Assembly (NCBI RefSeq): GCF_000633395.1
Contig: NZ_AYMU01000011.1
Span: 124,001-188,000, forward strand
Direction of reading: 5' to 3'
From: Pseudomonas sp. PH1b
Lineage (GTDB): Bacteria; Pseudomonadota; Gammaproteobacteria; Pseudomonadales; Pseudomonadaceae
Length of the DNA stretch: 64,000 nucleotides
Below are positions 7,225 through 16,453 of this stretch, in pieces. Below the pieces are notes generated by a model. It was not told where the DNA came from, made no database searches, and saw only the letters and a list, made by a program, of their open reading frames with translations. Both the position numbers and the translations under genes were made by a program. How positions within the stretch are numbered: the first letter of the stretch is position 1; every line of letters begins with the position of its first letter.

Positions 7225-10200
7225 TCACTTGATCTGGCGAACGAAGGTACCGACGCGCAGGTAGGTTTCGTGGGAGTCAGGCGCGTAGACACACAGGGCG
7301 CCCTGGTCGTTGGCCGCGAAATACTTCCAGCTACCGTCCTCCAGCATGATTTCCTTGAACGCCTGCCCGTCGTGGCTGACGTGGATGCGTTGGTGGTTGT
7401 TACGCGACGGGAACAGACTCAGGTCTTTGAGGTGGTAGCAGGTCTCTATATTGAGCGCGTCCGACTGGCGCTTCCAGTCGTAGCCCTTCTGCGAAGTCAG
7501 CAGGTTGCTCCAGGAGAAGCACATCAGTGTGCCGCCCATTGCGATGACGACCGGATCATGGAAGGAGAGGTCGTCTTCAGGCCAGGTGCAGTTGCGCCAG
7601 CCCTTGCCCTGCACGTAGTACATCACCGACGAACTGGTGTTGGTCTTCTTCTTCACCATGGTGTAGAAGCTGCGGTACTTGCAGAACGCCAGCAGGCAGG
7701 CCGTGCCCGGTATTGCACGCAGATACTCCACTTCCTCGCCCTCGGAGAGGTTCAGGCGACCCTCCCAGCGCTCCCAGGCTGCGCCCGGTCCTTCGGCGCA
7801 GAAGAACAGTGGTTTATCGTAGTTGGAGGTCTTGGTCGAGTCGAACAGGAAGCCCTTGTCGGTGTATTCGAATTCGGCGCGCTCGGTGAAACGCCACAGC
7901 CACTGACCATTGAACAAGACCAGGTCTTCCGTGGCGGAAAACGCGTAGTTGTCGCTGACGTCTGGGTACTGCGAACGCTCCCAGGTCAGGGCATCACGGG
8001 AGTAGTAGAACGCCTCGGAGCCCACCGTCAATACCCAAGTGCCGTCAATCACGTCGAGCCGGCGAATCCAGATGCGCTCATCGTCGACATTGGGCTTGAC
8101 CGCCTGCCAGTTCTCGCCGTCTTCGCTGCGGTAGAACTGTTCGTCATTGTCCACGATCAGCCACACCTTGCCATCGGTCTTGATATGGCGAATTTCTTCT
8201 GGATCGCAGGGAGGGGTCTCCATGTCGTGCCAGTCGATGGCAAACAAGTGTTGCTTGCCATCGTGATCAAAGGTGACGGATTGTTTTTCCAACGCCTCGC
8301 GCAACTTCTGCTGTTCCCACTCTTCCTGCTTGCGCACCCTGGCCAGCACCACCGAGCTGTCGAAGTCGCCCTTGCGGAAGTAGCTGAGCTGATCATCCGC
8401 ATCGGAGCAGGCACTGGAGAATGCAGTGAGCGTACGGTCGATGTGACGCTCGCAGTCGTACAACTGGTGGTACCAGTCATCGTTCTCTGCAGAGTTGTCC
8501 AGGTCGTAGTCGGACCAGGAGATCTCGTTGTCGAAGTCGATACGCGGCAGGCCCCATTGGGCGATCACTTGGTTGGCGGAACTGAGTGCCGGGGCATTCG
8601 TAGCGATGAAGTCCTGTGCCTTGCGCCGCATGTCGTTAAGGCTGGACAGGACCGACTTGCGGCCGATGGTATAGGCCGCGCTACCTGCAGCCGTCGCCAT
8701 TTTGCCAAGGAAACCATCATCGAACGAGCCCATGAACGACGACCAGTCGCTGGCCTTGCTGGTGGCGGTCATGAGGTCCATGGTCATGTTTGAAGCGTCT
8801 ATGCTGGCGGCATAGAGCTGTTTTTCCGTGGCGATCCAGGACTGCTCGAAGCGCAATAGGCGGTATCGCACGATGTTCTTCCAGCCCTGGGTCAGCTTGG
8901 CCAGGCCTACGGCCGCCTTCACCAGCGCCGCTTCGTCGCTCTCATTGAGCAGCACCAGTACCAGCGATAGGCTTTCCTTGAAGTTGCTAGGCTTGAGGGC
9001 GGTCAAGATCCGCAGGATGCGCGGGTTCTCAACCCTCTTCTGGCACAAGGTCAGGAGGAAGAAGGCGTCGATGAGCCATGTGTATGCCTTGTCATCGTCA
9101 TTGAGGAGAGTCTGCAACGCTGGCAGGTGCTCACGCTCCTTCAGCGGATTGTCGGCGATGCCGAGAATTTGCGAGACCACCTCTGGGCAGCCACTGTGTT
9201 CGGCCAACTGGCCGATAAATTCCTGGCCCGCGCCGCTCAGCGAGGCAGCGTTATCGAAGCACAGCGCGAACAGGCGCAGGTAGGTGCGGCGAGCCTCGTC
9301 GTCCGCCTTGTCGAGGAAACTGTGGGCCTTGATGTCCGGCAGGTCGGAGGTCAGCGACAGAGTTTCGGGTTGCTCCTCATCCATTGACGCGTCAGCGCTG
9401 ATGTTGAAACCGTTTTGCTCCTTGTAGATGTCTAGCGCTACCAGGCTGCCGCCAATGACTTCGCCGATCAGGTCACGAATACCATAGTTGGTGTAGAGAC
9501 CGCCGAATTCGTTGCCGAAGAATCGCGAGATGATCTTTTCCCGGGCCGCGTCGCTGTTGCATAGCTCATCGTCGGTGAGGTCGATAATTTTTTCGTACTC
9601 CTCCGAGAGGAAGTACAGCGCGTTGAAGCCAAGCCCTGAGATGTTTTTTTGGATGAAGTGCGAGTCCAGCACGTGGTTTTCGTTGACCGCCAGCTCGATC
9701 ATGCTGCGATAGCGATCGATGCCGAAGACCTCGATCTGGTCGATCAGTTCGATGATGAATCCCAGCAGCTCGACTTCGTCATCGCAGTTGACCCCGAGTT
9801 TTTCCAAGGTAACCACCAAGTGGTTGACATCGCGCTCGGTCAGCTCGATGTCGCGATGGGCGCGCAAGAAGTCGTAGGTCAGGTGCAGGATCAGCAGGTT
9901 GCCCGGAATGGATTTGAAGCGGCGCTTATTGGCCTCGATGTTCAGTGACCAGCTGTGGAAGCTGGCGCTGTTCTCGACGGTCCTCAGGCGGCTGTTGATC
10001 CGGTCGATGGCGGTTTCGAGGAAATCCCGGGTCTCGATGATGTAGTCGTTCATCGTGCCCAGGTTGTTGCGGATGACTGCGATGCTCTGTGCGTTGATCA
10101 GGTTCTGCTGTTGCAGCTGCTTGAGGTAGTGCCAGGCGTATTTCTGCATTTGCAGAGTGTCGGTCTGGTTCAGCAGCTGGTTTTCGCTGGTCTTGCCGCT

Positions 10201-10419
10201 GAGGCTGCTGGCGAAACGTTTGAGGAAGCCGGCGCCCGACTGTTTCTTCAGCCGCTCCTGGCTACTGGTTATGAGCCGCGAGGCATCCAGGGCCAGTTGC
10301 TGGGTCAAGGCTGCATTGGCTTTGTGGCGGTTGACGAGTGTGGTCACAGCCTCCAGCTCGGGACCTTGCAGCGGCTCTTGGAAAATCTGCTCTTGTAGCT
10401 CTGTCGTTGTCTCGCTCAT
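7225..10419 (-). CDS. Large uncharacterised protein with helical N-terminal region and C-terminal BNR-like beta-propeller repeats
   Basis: The product has 1064 residues from the ATG at 10419, which follows AAGG; upstream codons in the same frame have atypical composition. No signal peptide is visible, so it is probably cytoplasmic. Residues 1-750 are mostly charged, alpha-helical sequence without a motif I recognise; a GKT tripeptide near residue 80 is not a Walker A. The last 300 residues carry repeated sialidase-type Asp-box-like units (FYRSEDGENWQAV, FYYSRDALTWERS, TSQKGYDWKRQ, IHVSHDGQAFKEI), so a beta-propeller is likely. It is the last gene of an operon with a glycine-zipper protein (10 bases upstream) and a WYL regulator. 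Propellers usually bind ligands or proteins, so a sensing or scaffold role is inferred. Confidence 0.75.
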   Translation of the reverse strand: MSETTTELQEQIFQEPLQGPELEAVTTLVNRHKANAALTQQLALDASRLITSSQERLKKQSGAGFLKRFASSLSGKTSENQLLNQTDTLQMQKYAWHYLKQLQQQNLINAQSIAVIRNNLGTMNDYIIETRDFLETAIDRINSRLRTVENSASFHSWSLNIEANKRRFKSIPGNLLILHLTYDFLRAHRDIELTERDVNHLVVTLEKLGVNCDDEVELLGFIIELIDQIEVFGIDRYRSMIELAVNENHVLDSHFIQKNISGLGFNALYFLSEEYEKIIDLTDDELCNSDAAREKIISRFFGNEFGGLYTNYGIRDLIGEVIGGSLVALDIYKEQNGFNISADASMDEEQPETLSLTSDLPDIKAHSFLDKADDEARRTYLRLFALCFDNAASLSGAGQEFIGQLAEHSGCPEVVSQILGIADNPLKEREHLPALQTLLNDDDKAYTWLIDAFFLLTLCQKRVENPRILRILTALKPSNFKESLSLVLVLLNESDEAALVKAAVGLAKLTQGWKNIVRYRLLRFEQSWIATEKQLYAASIDASNMTMDLMTATSKASDWSSFMGSFDDGFLGKMATAAGSAAYTIGRKSVLSSLNDMRRKAQDFIATNAPALSSANQVIAQWGLPRIDFDNEISWSDYDLDNSAENDDWYHQLYDCERHIDRTLTAFSSACSDADDQLSYFRKGDFDSSVVLARVRKQEEWEQQKLREALEKQSVTFDHDGKQHLFAIDWHDMETPPCDPEEIRHIKTDGKVWLIVDNDEQFYRSEDGENWQAVKPNVDDERIWIRRLDVIDGTWVLTVGSEAFYYSRDALTWERSQYPDVSDNYAFSATEDLVLFNGQWLWRFTERAEFEYTDKGFLFDSTKTSNYDKPLFFCAEGPGAAWERWEGRLNLSEGEEVEYLRAIPGTACLLAFCKYRSFYTMVKKKTNTSSSVMYYVQGKGWRNCTWPEDDLSFHDPVVIAMGGTLMCFSWSNLLTSQKGYDWKRQSDALNIETCYHLKDLSLFPSRNNHQRIHVSHDGQAFKEIMLEDGSWKYFAANDQGALCVYAPDSHETYLRVGTFVRQIK

Positions 10420-10429
10420 GGTTCCGGCC

Positions 10430-11845
10430 TTAAAGAGTGTTGATCTTGTTACTGAGTCGTTTGCTTTGCGCTTCCAGGGTCTTGACCTGAGCGGCGAAGT
10501 GTTTCTCCGACAGGTACAGGCCCTTGTGGAAGTCACCGTAGAACTGTTGCGAGACCTGCAGATACTCCAGGGCTTCATGAACGGCGACGCCGTTGCTGAG
10601 CACGCGCTCTGTGGCGACCAGGGTCAGCTGGAAGCTCTTCTCGATGTGGTTGTCCACGGCAATGTTCATCGCCAGCGTCGTAATCAGGCCTCCGACGATG
10701 CTGCCCACCAGCGCGCCGGCGGGGCCGCCCAATGCGCCAATCGCCGCGCCCACCGAGGCACCGCTCACACCAGCACCGGTCAGCAGCAAACCCTTTCCGG
10801 TGCGGGTTTCCAGCTCTTCGCCGGTGATCTTGCCGGCGGCGAACAACACGAGGTTCTGCACCACGTCCACTGCGCAGACGGCCGCACCGGCAATGCCGCC
10901 ATTGGCAAAGGTGCGTTTGAACACCGAGCCGGCAAACAGGCCGGGCATTGAGCGGGCGGCGATGCTGACACTTGCGGAGGCCACGCCGGCCTTCAGCGCG
11001 CTATCGCCGGCGGCGATGGCCGTGTTCTGAAGGATCAGCACGGTGGCCCGTTCGGCGCTGATCTCGCCGTCCCTGACCTGGCGGATGTACTGGAAGGTGT
11101 TGATGCTGCCGGCGATAACCGTGGTGACGATGGCCGCTGACCCTGCCGCGCGCATGCTTTGCTGGAGCGTTGCCTTGTTCAGGTAGCCCGTCTGCATGTT
11201 CTCGCGCAGTTCCTTGCCGGAGGTCGATCCCGCGCCGACGTGCTCCGCATCACGCTTGCTCAACCCTGTGGATTGAACGCCCTCGGCGTCGAGGCGGCCG
11301 GCTGCCTTGTCATGCACTTTCTCTGCGGCCCGGGCGACCTCGGGGCGAGTGTCGCGATTTTTCAGCATGTCCTTGTGGGCGGATAGCTTGATGCCTTCAA
11401 TCTGGTCGGACGGCCCGAGGAACACGTCGGTGTTGTCGTAGCGCTGAACTCCGTCCTTGCTTGAGCGAAACGCCTTCTGTGTGGCGTCAGCGTTCTTGAA
11501 GTATTTCAGCTGTGCGCCTTGCAACTGAGTGTCGCCCTTCATGATGACGATGTCGTGGGTCATGTCGTTCTTCGCCAGCGGTGTCTTGGCGAAATTATCG
11601 GTGAAAGCCCGCACATCCTTGTCTTTGAGGATGGCGTCTAGGTTGAACGACTCGGCATGCCAGGTTTCCGCGGCGAACCCGCCCTTGATTGCGTTGTTCT
11701 GGGCGGTGGAGGCGATCTTGACCATGATGTCGTTGGCCTGGCTGATCTCGCCGATCATATGGCCGATCTTTTCCGAGGCCTGGGTGGGCCAGATCGGGCA
11801 CAGGCTGACTGAACGGCTGATGAGTTTGTTGTCCTGCTTATCCAT
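10430..11845 (-). CDS. Uncharacterised protein: nuclease-like N-terminal half, glycine-zipper hydrophobic C-terminal half
   Basis: The protein has 471 residues. Residues 45-115 contain ETWHAESFN, THDIVIMKGD and GAQLKYF; this Glu...Asp...Gln-x-Lys order resembles the PD-(D/E)xK nuclease signature, though the match is by eye only. From about residue 240 to 400 the chain is rich in Gly and Ala with small-xxx-small spacing (SGASVGAAIGALGGPAGALV), typical of glycine zippers that insert into or pack within membranes. A short charged helical tail ends the protein. There is no export signal. It lies nine bases after the WYL gene and ten before the propeller gene, so the three products probably act together. 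The architecture would fit a DNA- or membrane-targeting effector; function is unknown. Confidence 0.72.
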   Translation of the reverse strand: MDKQDNKLISRSVSLCPIWPTQASEKIGHMIGEISQANDIMVKIASTAQNNAIKGGFAAETWHAESFNLDAILKDKDVRAFTDNFAKTPLAKNDMTHDIVIMKGDTQLQGAQLKYFKNADATQKAFRSSKDGVQRYDNTDVFLGPSDQIEGIKLSAHKDMLKNRDTRPEVARAAEKVHDKAAGRLDAEGVQSTGLSKRDAEHVGAGSTSGKELRENMQTGYLNKATLQQSMRAAGSAAIVTTVIAGSINTFQYIRQVRDGEISAERATVLILQNTAIAAGDSALKAGVASASVSIAARSMPGLFAGSVFKRTFANGGIAGAAVCAVDVVQNLVLFAAGKITGEELETRTGKGLLLTGAGVSGASVGAAIGALGGPAGALVGSIVGGLITTLAMNIAVDNHIEKSFQLTLVATERVLSNGVAVHEALEYLQVSQQFYGDFHKGLYLSEKHFAAQVKTLEAQSKRLSNKINTL

Positions 11846-11854
11846 GAGAAAGCC

Positions 11855-12931
11855 TCAGACGTTGTGCTGAGCGACGGCAGTGCCGACGCCGGAGAGGGTA
11901 GGGGCGGTGACGACAGGCGCGTCCTTGTTCAGATAGAACTGCTGCATTGATTTCAGGCGCTGACGGATCTCATCGACCCAGACCTGAGGTGCATGGACGC
12001 GGATGTTCTCGTTGAGGCCAAAGATCCACCAGAGGGTCTCGTGGTCCAGAGGGACCCAGGCGCACAAGCGTTTCCAGGCCTGGTCGGGGAGGTCGTCTAG
12101 AGATTGCTCTTCACTGAGCGGCGTCTCGCTCAGCAACTCGGCGATTTGGGGATGGATGTCCGCGACCAGTTCAACACGCTCGTCGCCCTGGCGTTGGCTG
12201 AAGCGGCCTCTGGCGATGTAGTCGTCGATGTTGAAGTCGGGTTGCTCCCTGGCCGCGGTTTCCAGCATGCGGATCGACTGGATCCGGTGCAGGGCGAACT
12301 GGCGCAAGTCGTCATAGCCGTCCACCGATGCGAGCAGGTAACTAATGGCATGCCGGGAGACTAGCCCGACCGGGTGCAGAACCAGTTGCTTCACACCACC
12401 TTTGCTGCGGCTGCGGTAGGCGACCTCGATCTGTCGACGTTCCAACAGGTTTCCCGAGACTGCTCGCCAGACCTCGGGAGCGATCGCAGCCGGCAAGAGG
12501 GTTTTGCCGTTGGGGATCGCGCGGACGCGACGCGCCCAGTCCGCCAAGCCGTTGTGGCCCACATCACCGAGGAAATTCCGGGCTCGGCGAAACTGCGGAC
12601 TGAGCTGGTCGAGCACCGTTTGTGGCAGCAACGCTGTCAAATGGCTTTCGGACAGGCAGAGGGCGAGCGCGGTCGGCGCGTCCATGTCCTCCAGCCTCAG
12701 TGGTGCGTCACGGGTGAAGCTCCAGCGGAAAGGTGATTCGCTCTCGTCACATTGCAACGAGAACGGCAGGGAGAGCCGGTTGAGGTCGCGTTGGATGGAG
12801 CGCAGCGTGACGGAAAAACCCTTGTCATGCAGCTTTTCCAGCAGTGTGGTGCTGGCGATACGCTGCGGCTCGGTAGGAATTAGGCGCAGCAGGGCGAACA
12901 GCCTGAGCAGCGTATCCTTCGCTTGAGACAT
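11855..12931 (-). CDS. WYL-domain transcriptional regulator
   Basis: The 358-residue product starts at the ATG at 12931, which has AAGG upstream; the in-frame ATG at 12952 lacks a ribosome site. An N-terminal winged helix (TLLEKLHDKGFSVTLRSIQR) is followed by a WYL domain around residues 165-250 (IEVAYRSRSKGGVKQL, HAISYLLASVDGYDDLRQFA) and a C-terminal WCX-like extension. WYL proteins bind nucleic-acid or nucleotide ligands and often repress anti-phage defence operons. It is the first gene of the three-gene operon and has a direct-repeat/palindrome just upstream, consistent with autoregulation. Family is confident; its ligand and role are inferred. Confidence 0.85.
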   Translation of the reverse strand: MSQAKDTLLRLFALLRLIPTEPQRIASTTLLEKLHDKGFSVTLRSIQRDLNRLSLPFSLQCDESESPFRWSFTRDAPLRLEDMDAPTALALCLSESHLTALLPQTVLDQLSPQFRRARNFLGDVGHNGLADWARRVRAIPNGKTLLPAAIAPEVWRAVSGNLLERRQIEVAYRSRSKGGVKQLVLHPVGLVSRHAISYLLASVDGYDDLRQFALHRIQSIRMLETAAREQPDFNIDDYIARGRFSQRQGDERVELVADIHPQIAELLSETPLSEEQSLDDLPDQAWKRLCAWVPLDHETLWWIFGLNENIRVHAPQVWVDEIRQRLKSMQQFYLNKDAPVVTAPTLSGVGTAVAQHNV

Positions 12932-12957
12932 GGAAACTACCTTGTTGTGCATCAGTC

Positions 12958-12982
12958 GCTGACGTCTGGTGGCTGACGTCAG
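12958..12982. promoter_or_regulatory. Candidate operator of the WYL regulator
   Basis: The nonamer GCTGACGTC occurs twice in direct orientation (12958-12966 and 12972-12980), 14 bases apart. The second copy forms the perfect 10-bp palindrome CTGACGTCAG (12973-12982) and the first is a one-mismatch version. It sits about 27-50 bases upstream of the chosen WYL start codon, where a repressor would block the operon promoter. Confidence 0.55.
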
Positions 12983-13066
12983 ATTGGCTACGATGCTAAT
13001 AAAAATGATGGCGCAGTGCTACTTATCTAGCGTGACACAGGACCAAAGTTGGGGGGCGCAGCCATC

Positions 13067-13186
13067 TCAGTGACTCTGGGGCGCGTGGGTTTGTTTGTAA
13101 TGCCTCAAGTCTTGATGCTCGCGGTACAGCTCCCAGGCCTTCTTCAGCACCACAACACAACCGATGGCGGCAAACAGGTTCTTCAT
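13067..13186 (-). CDS. Small 39-residue hypothetical protein
   Basis: The frame starts at the ATG at 13186 with AGGAG nine bases upstream, a strong ribosome site. The product begins MKNLFAAIGCVVVLKKAWEL, one short hydrophobic segment followed by a charged, His-rich tail. It may be a small inner-membrane or membrane-associated protein. The frame stays open upstream through 13384 with protein-like composition, so an N-terminally longer form of about 105 residues from a GTG is possible but has no good ribosome site. No function can be assigned. Confidence 0.55.
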   Translation of the reverse strand: MKNLFAAIGCVVVLKKAWELYREHQDLRHYKQTHAPQSH

Positions 13187-14333
13187 GACAGCGGACTCCT
13201 GGTGTTTTTTGCATTCTGCTATCGGCGGGCGACAAATCGTGTCGTCGCGCAGAGCTGTCTGGGCATGAATCTCCAGCTGCTTGTCCTCTATACCAGCCAG
13301 CGCGTCGGTCAGATGTTGGTCCAAAGTATCCACGTCCGATGCATTCAAGCACCTGACCTGATCCTTGTTTTTAACGAGTTGCACAGCGTCGACGAACCGG
13401 GCGAGGCTACGGTACGTGGGTGACCACCAAGGTGGATGAGCGACGCCAGGGACTCGCCACTGGCAACAGGGGGGGATGTGAGTCGCTGCTTGAGCGCACC
13501 TGGTATCAGGTCGAGCGAGTCAAGGTTGAGCCGGGAACGGGGCGAGGGTCATGCCGCCAGTTCCAGTTGAGTGGTAGATGGGGCGGTTCTGGAGCCTGGG
13601 AAGGGCTCAGGTCCGGGTTGCTGTCGACCAGGGTGCGGCCGAATCGATGCAGGGAGCCCATCCCCCGAGGAACCAATCCGTTGAGGACCCTGATTTCCCT
13701 CCCTGTGTGCTGTGTTCAGATACACCTGTGCCTTTGAATGTAGTTTGAGTCCGTAATCAGAAAGGCGCACAGGCGTAAAGAGGGTGCACTCCATTCGCAG
13801 TTGCTTGATATGGGAAAAGTCCAAAATGTATATGGAAGACTTCTGAGTTGAGTTCAGTATGGAGAGTAATTGCAGCGCCGGCTCCATTGTCAGTGGGATG
13901 TTAAATGTTCTGGCTGTTTTCTAAGTAACTCATGTATGTGATTGATAAGTGTCAGCTAATTCAATCTGCTTGGCTGTGGGTCGGAAAATAACTTTGAACT
14001 GCGGTTCACGCTGCGGCCGGGCTTGGAGGGCGGGGGGAGAGGCCCTCAAACGTTGCGCCAGTGGCTGAGTGAATCTGTAGTGCTGCGAGTTTTTTGCCTT
14101 GGGCAACATGATGTGTCGAACCTGTATATCTGTGATAGCGCTCTGGATAGTTCGTTATCGTGATGAAGGCATGGACGGTTGCTGCGACGGGCTGTTTTTG
14201 GGGACAACAAATTTAGTTTGGGAATTATTCTCGTGACTTTAGGATTTTTCTTAAATTAATACCTCTGGCTTAGGGGGTATATTTTTTAAGCAATGGCCGC
14301 TTGTTCAGTGGCAAAGCTCTAAACAGGTCATGG
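13187..14333. other. Long intergenic region ahead of the T6SS operon
   Basis: Over 1.1 kb contains no gene I can support. A 112-codon minus-strand frame (13549-13887) has no family resemblance or clear ribosome site. The last 150 bases before tssA are AT-rich and probably hold its promoter; I saw no convincing -24/-12 element and no copy of the 18-bp dyad found before hcp. Confidence 0.45.
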
Positions 14334-15890
14334 ATGAACTACTCAAATAAACTTTCTGCTCATTATCTTGAGATTGCCAAAGCCTCTATTTCCAAAGAGA
14401 GTTTTGCGGGCCCGGATGTTCGTTTTTCAAGTGAGTACGAAGCCCTTGAGCTCGAGTTGGGCAAAGCCCAGTCCATGCATGAAAGCGGTCAGATCGACTG
14501 GCTGAAAGTGCTTGAAAACAGTGAGGCGCTGCTCCGCGTCCAGTCCAAGGATCTGCGGGTGGCGGCCTGGCTCACCTGGGCGCTGTATCAGCGTGAGTCT
14601 TTCTCGGGGCTGCTGGCCGGTTGTGGCGTTCTGCAGTACATGTGTGAGCAGCACTGGGCCCAAGTGCATCCCCATAAATTGCGTACCCGTGCTGCCGCCA
14701 TCAGTTGGCTGGTGCCCCGACTGGAGCAGGCGTTAAGCGAAAATATCGCGATCAAGGAGCAGTTATCGCTGTTTCGCCGGTTGCTGCTGCATTTGGAAAA
14801 GCTCGATACCGTACTGACTCAGCATCTTGGCGATGATGCCCCCTTGCTGCTGCCCATCTGCCGGCGGCTGTCGAGCATGATCCAGCGTGCCGTCGAGCAT
14901 CAGCCGGAAGCCGGCGCCGTGGGTGCGGTGGTCGCGCAGGTCAAGCAGGCCGCGACCCAGCTTTTCTCGGCGGCGGCGTTGATCGATAACGAAAAGGACG
15001 CGCAGAGGGTCCTGCGTGCACTGCAGGAACATGCTCGACCGCTATGCGCCTGGTGGCTCAGACAAAAGTCCACCGATGTGCGTTCCCTGCGCTTGAACCG
15101 CACCATGCTGTGGCTGCCCATCGATACCGTCCCAGAGCGTAACGCCGAACAGGTCACGGCATTGCGCGGGCTGCCGGGAGACAAGCTCAAGAGCTACCAG
15201 CAACGCTACGCCAGCGGTCAGTTCGCTGACCTGTTGCTGGAGCTTGAAGCCAGCCTGGCCAGGGCACCCTTTTGGTTCGACGGGCAGCGTCTGGTCTGGG
15301 AGTGCCTGCAGGAGTTGAACGCCGATCAGGCCATGCGTGAGGTCGAGTTTCATTTTGCACTCTTGCTGCAGCGCCTGCCGGGGGTGGTCGAGTTGTGCTT
15401 TCACGACGGCACGCCCTTCGCCGATCCGGCCACCCGCAGCTGGATCAGCGCCCATGTGATGCCCCACCTGTCCGCCAGCAGTGCGCCTCGTCAGGTCGAA
15501 GCCAGCGCCAGTCAGCCGGTTTGGGAAGAAGCCCTGGAAGAGGTTTTGCCGATCCTGCGCAAGGATGGCCTCAAGGCGGCCGTGCAGGTGCTCAAGCAGG
15601 GCTTGCAGAGCGCACGTGGCGGTCGCGTGAGGTTCTTCTGGCATTTCAGCCTGGCGCGGCTGTGTTTCATCGCCAAGAAGTACGAGCTGGCCAAGACCCA
15701 GCTCGAGACCCTTGATCAAGAGTTGCAGCACTCAGGCCTGCACGCCTGGGAGCCGGATCTTGCGTTGGAAGTGCTGCACCTCCTGCATAACTGCTGTGAG
15801 TTGTTGCCGCAGAACCACGCAGTGCGAGAACGCAAGGAAGAGATTTATCGCAGGCTGTGTCATCTCGACCTCGAGGTGGTACTCGAATAG
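14334..15890 (+). CDS. tssA: T6SS cap/initiator protein TssA
   Basis: The 518-residue protein carries the ImpA-type N-terminal domain that defines TssA (segments SKDLRVAAWLTWALYQRESF and AQVHPHKLRTRAAAISWLVPRLE) and a long helical VasJ-like C-terminal part. TssA docks on the baseplate and guides or caps the growing sheath-tube. The ATG at 14334 is preferred over a TTG at 14301. It is the first gene of an operon matching P. aeruginosa HSI-II (H2-T6SS), where tssA also comes first. The identification is by order and domain. Confidence 0.9.
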   Translation: MNYSNKLSAHYLEIAKASISKESFAGPDVRFSSEYEALELELGKAQSMHESGQIDWLKVLENSEALLRVQSKDLRVAAWLTWALYQRESFSGLLAGCGVLQYMCEQHWAQVHPHKLRTRAAAISWLVPRLEQALSENIAIKEQLSLFRRLLLHLEKLDTVLTQHLGDDAPLLLPICRRLSSMIQRAVEHQPEAGAVGAVVAQVKQAATQLFSAAALIDNEKDAQRVLRALQEHARPLCAWWLRQKSTDVRSLRLNRTMLWLPIDTVPERNAEQVTALRGLPGDKLKSYQQRYASGQFADLLLELEASLARAPFWFDGQRLVWECLQELNADQAMREVEFHFALLLQRLPGVVELCFHDGTPFADPATRSWISAHVMPHLSASSAPRQVEASASQPVWEEALEEVLPILRKDGLKAAVQVLKQGLQSARGGRVRFFWHFSLARLCFIAKKYELAKTQLETLDQELQHSGLHAWEPDLALEVLHLLHNCCELLPQNHAVRERKEEIYRRLCHLDLEVVLE

Positions 15891-15922
15891 GCCCCAGGGC
15901 CGACAACGCAAGGAAAGACCCC

Positions 15923-16426
15923 ATGGCCAAAGAAGGCTCTGTAGCCCCAAAGGAACGTATCAACGTCACCTTCAAACCCGCAACCGGCGGCGCTCAGGAG
16001 GAGATCGAACTGCCGCTGAAACTATTGGCGATCGGTGATTACACCCAGCGCCCGGACGAACGCAAGGTAGAAGATCGCAAGCCGATCAGTATCGACAAGA
16101 TGACCTTCGACGAAGTGTTAGCCAAACAGGAATTGAGCCTGACGCTGAGCGTGCCCAACCGCCTTCAGCAGGACGCTGACGCCGATGAGCTGGCCGTCAG
16201 TCTGCGGGTCAGCTCGATGAAGGACTTCAACCCGGCCAGCCTGGTAGAGCAGGTGCCCGAGCTGAAGAAACTGATGGAACTGCGCGATGCCCTGGTGGCG
16301 CTCAAGGGACCGCTGGGTAACGCACCGGCGTTTCGCAAAGCCATCGAAGGCGTGCTCGCCGACGATGAATCCCGGGTGCGTGTGCTCGGTGAGCTGGGCC
16401 TGAACGCCGCCGTCCAAGACGCCTGA
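15923..16426 (+). CDS. tssB: T6SS contractile sheath small subunit TssB
   Basis: The 167-residue product starts at ATG 15923 after AAGGAAAG. It has the standard TssB/VipA features: an N-terminal INVTFKPATGG strand, the LPLKLLAIGDYTQ motif, then RVSSMKDFNPASLVEQVPEL. TssB pairs with TssC to form the cytoplasmic contractile sheath. It lies 32 bases after tssA and 27 before tssC. Length and motifs are ordinary. Confidence 0.96.
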   Translation: MAKEGSVAPKERINVTFKPATGGAQEEIELPLKLLAIGDYTQRPDERKVEDRKPISIDKMTFDEVLAKQELSLTLSVPNRLQQDADADELAVSLRVSSMKDFNPASLVEQVPELKKLMELRDALVALKGPLGNAPAFRKAIEGVLADDESRVRVLGELGLNAAVQDA

Positions 16427-16453
16427 CCCCATCAGACAAGGAAGCCCATACAC

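Noticed and set aside
7180..8793. Long plus-strand open frame (over 500 codons) opposite the beta-propeller gene
   Set aside because: It is the complementary strand of a better-supported minus-strand gene with ribosome site and recognisable repeats; its protein has low-complexity Val/Ala/Leu-rich composition typical of antisense frames.
13549..13887. 112-codon minus-strand ORF between the small protein gene and tssA
   Set aside because: Second half is Pro/Gly-rich with atypical composition and I found no family or ribosome site, so it was not called.
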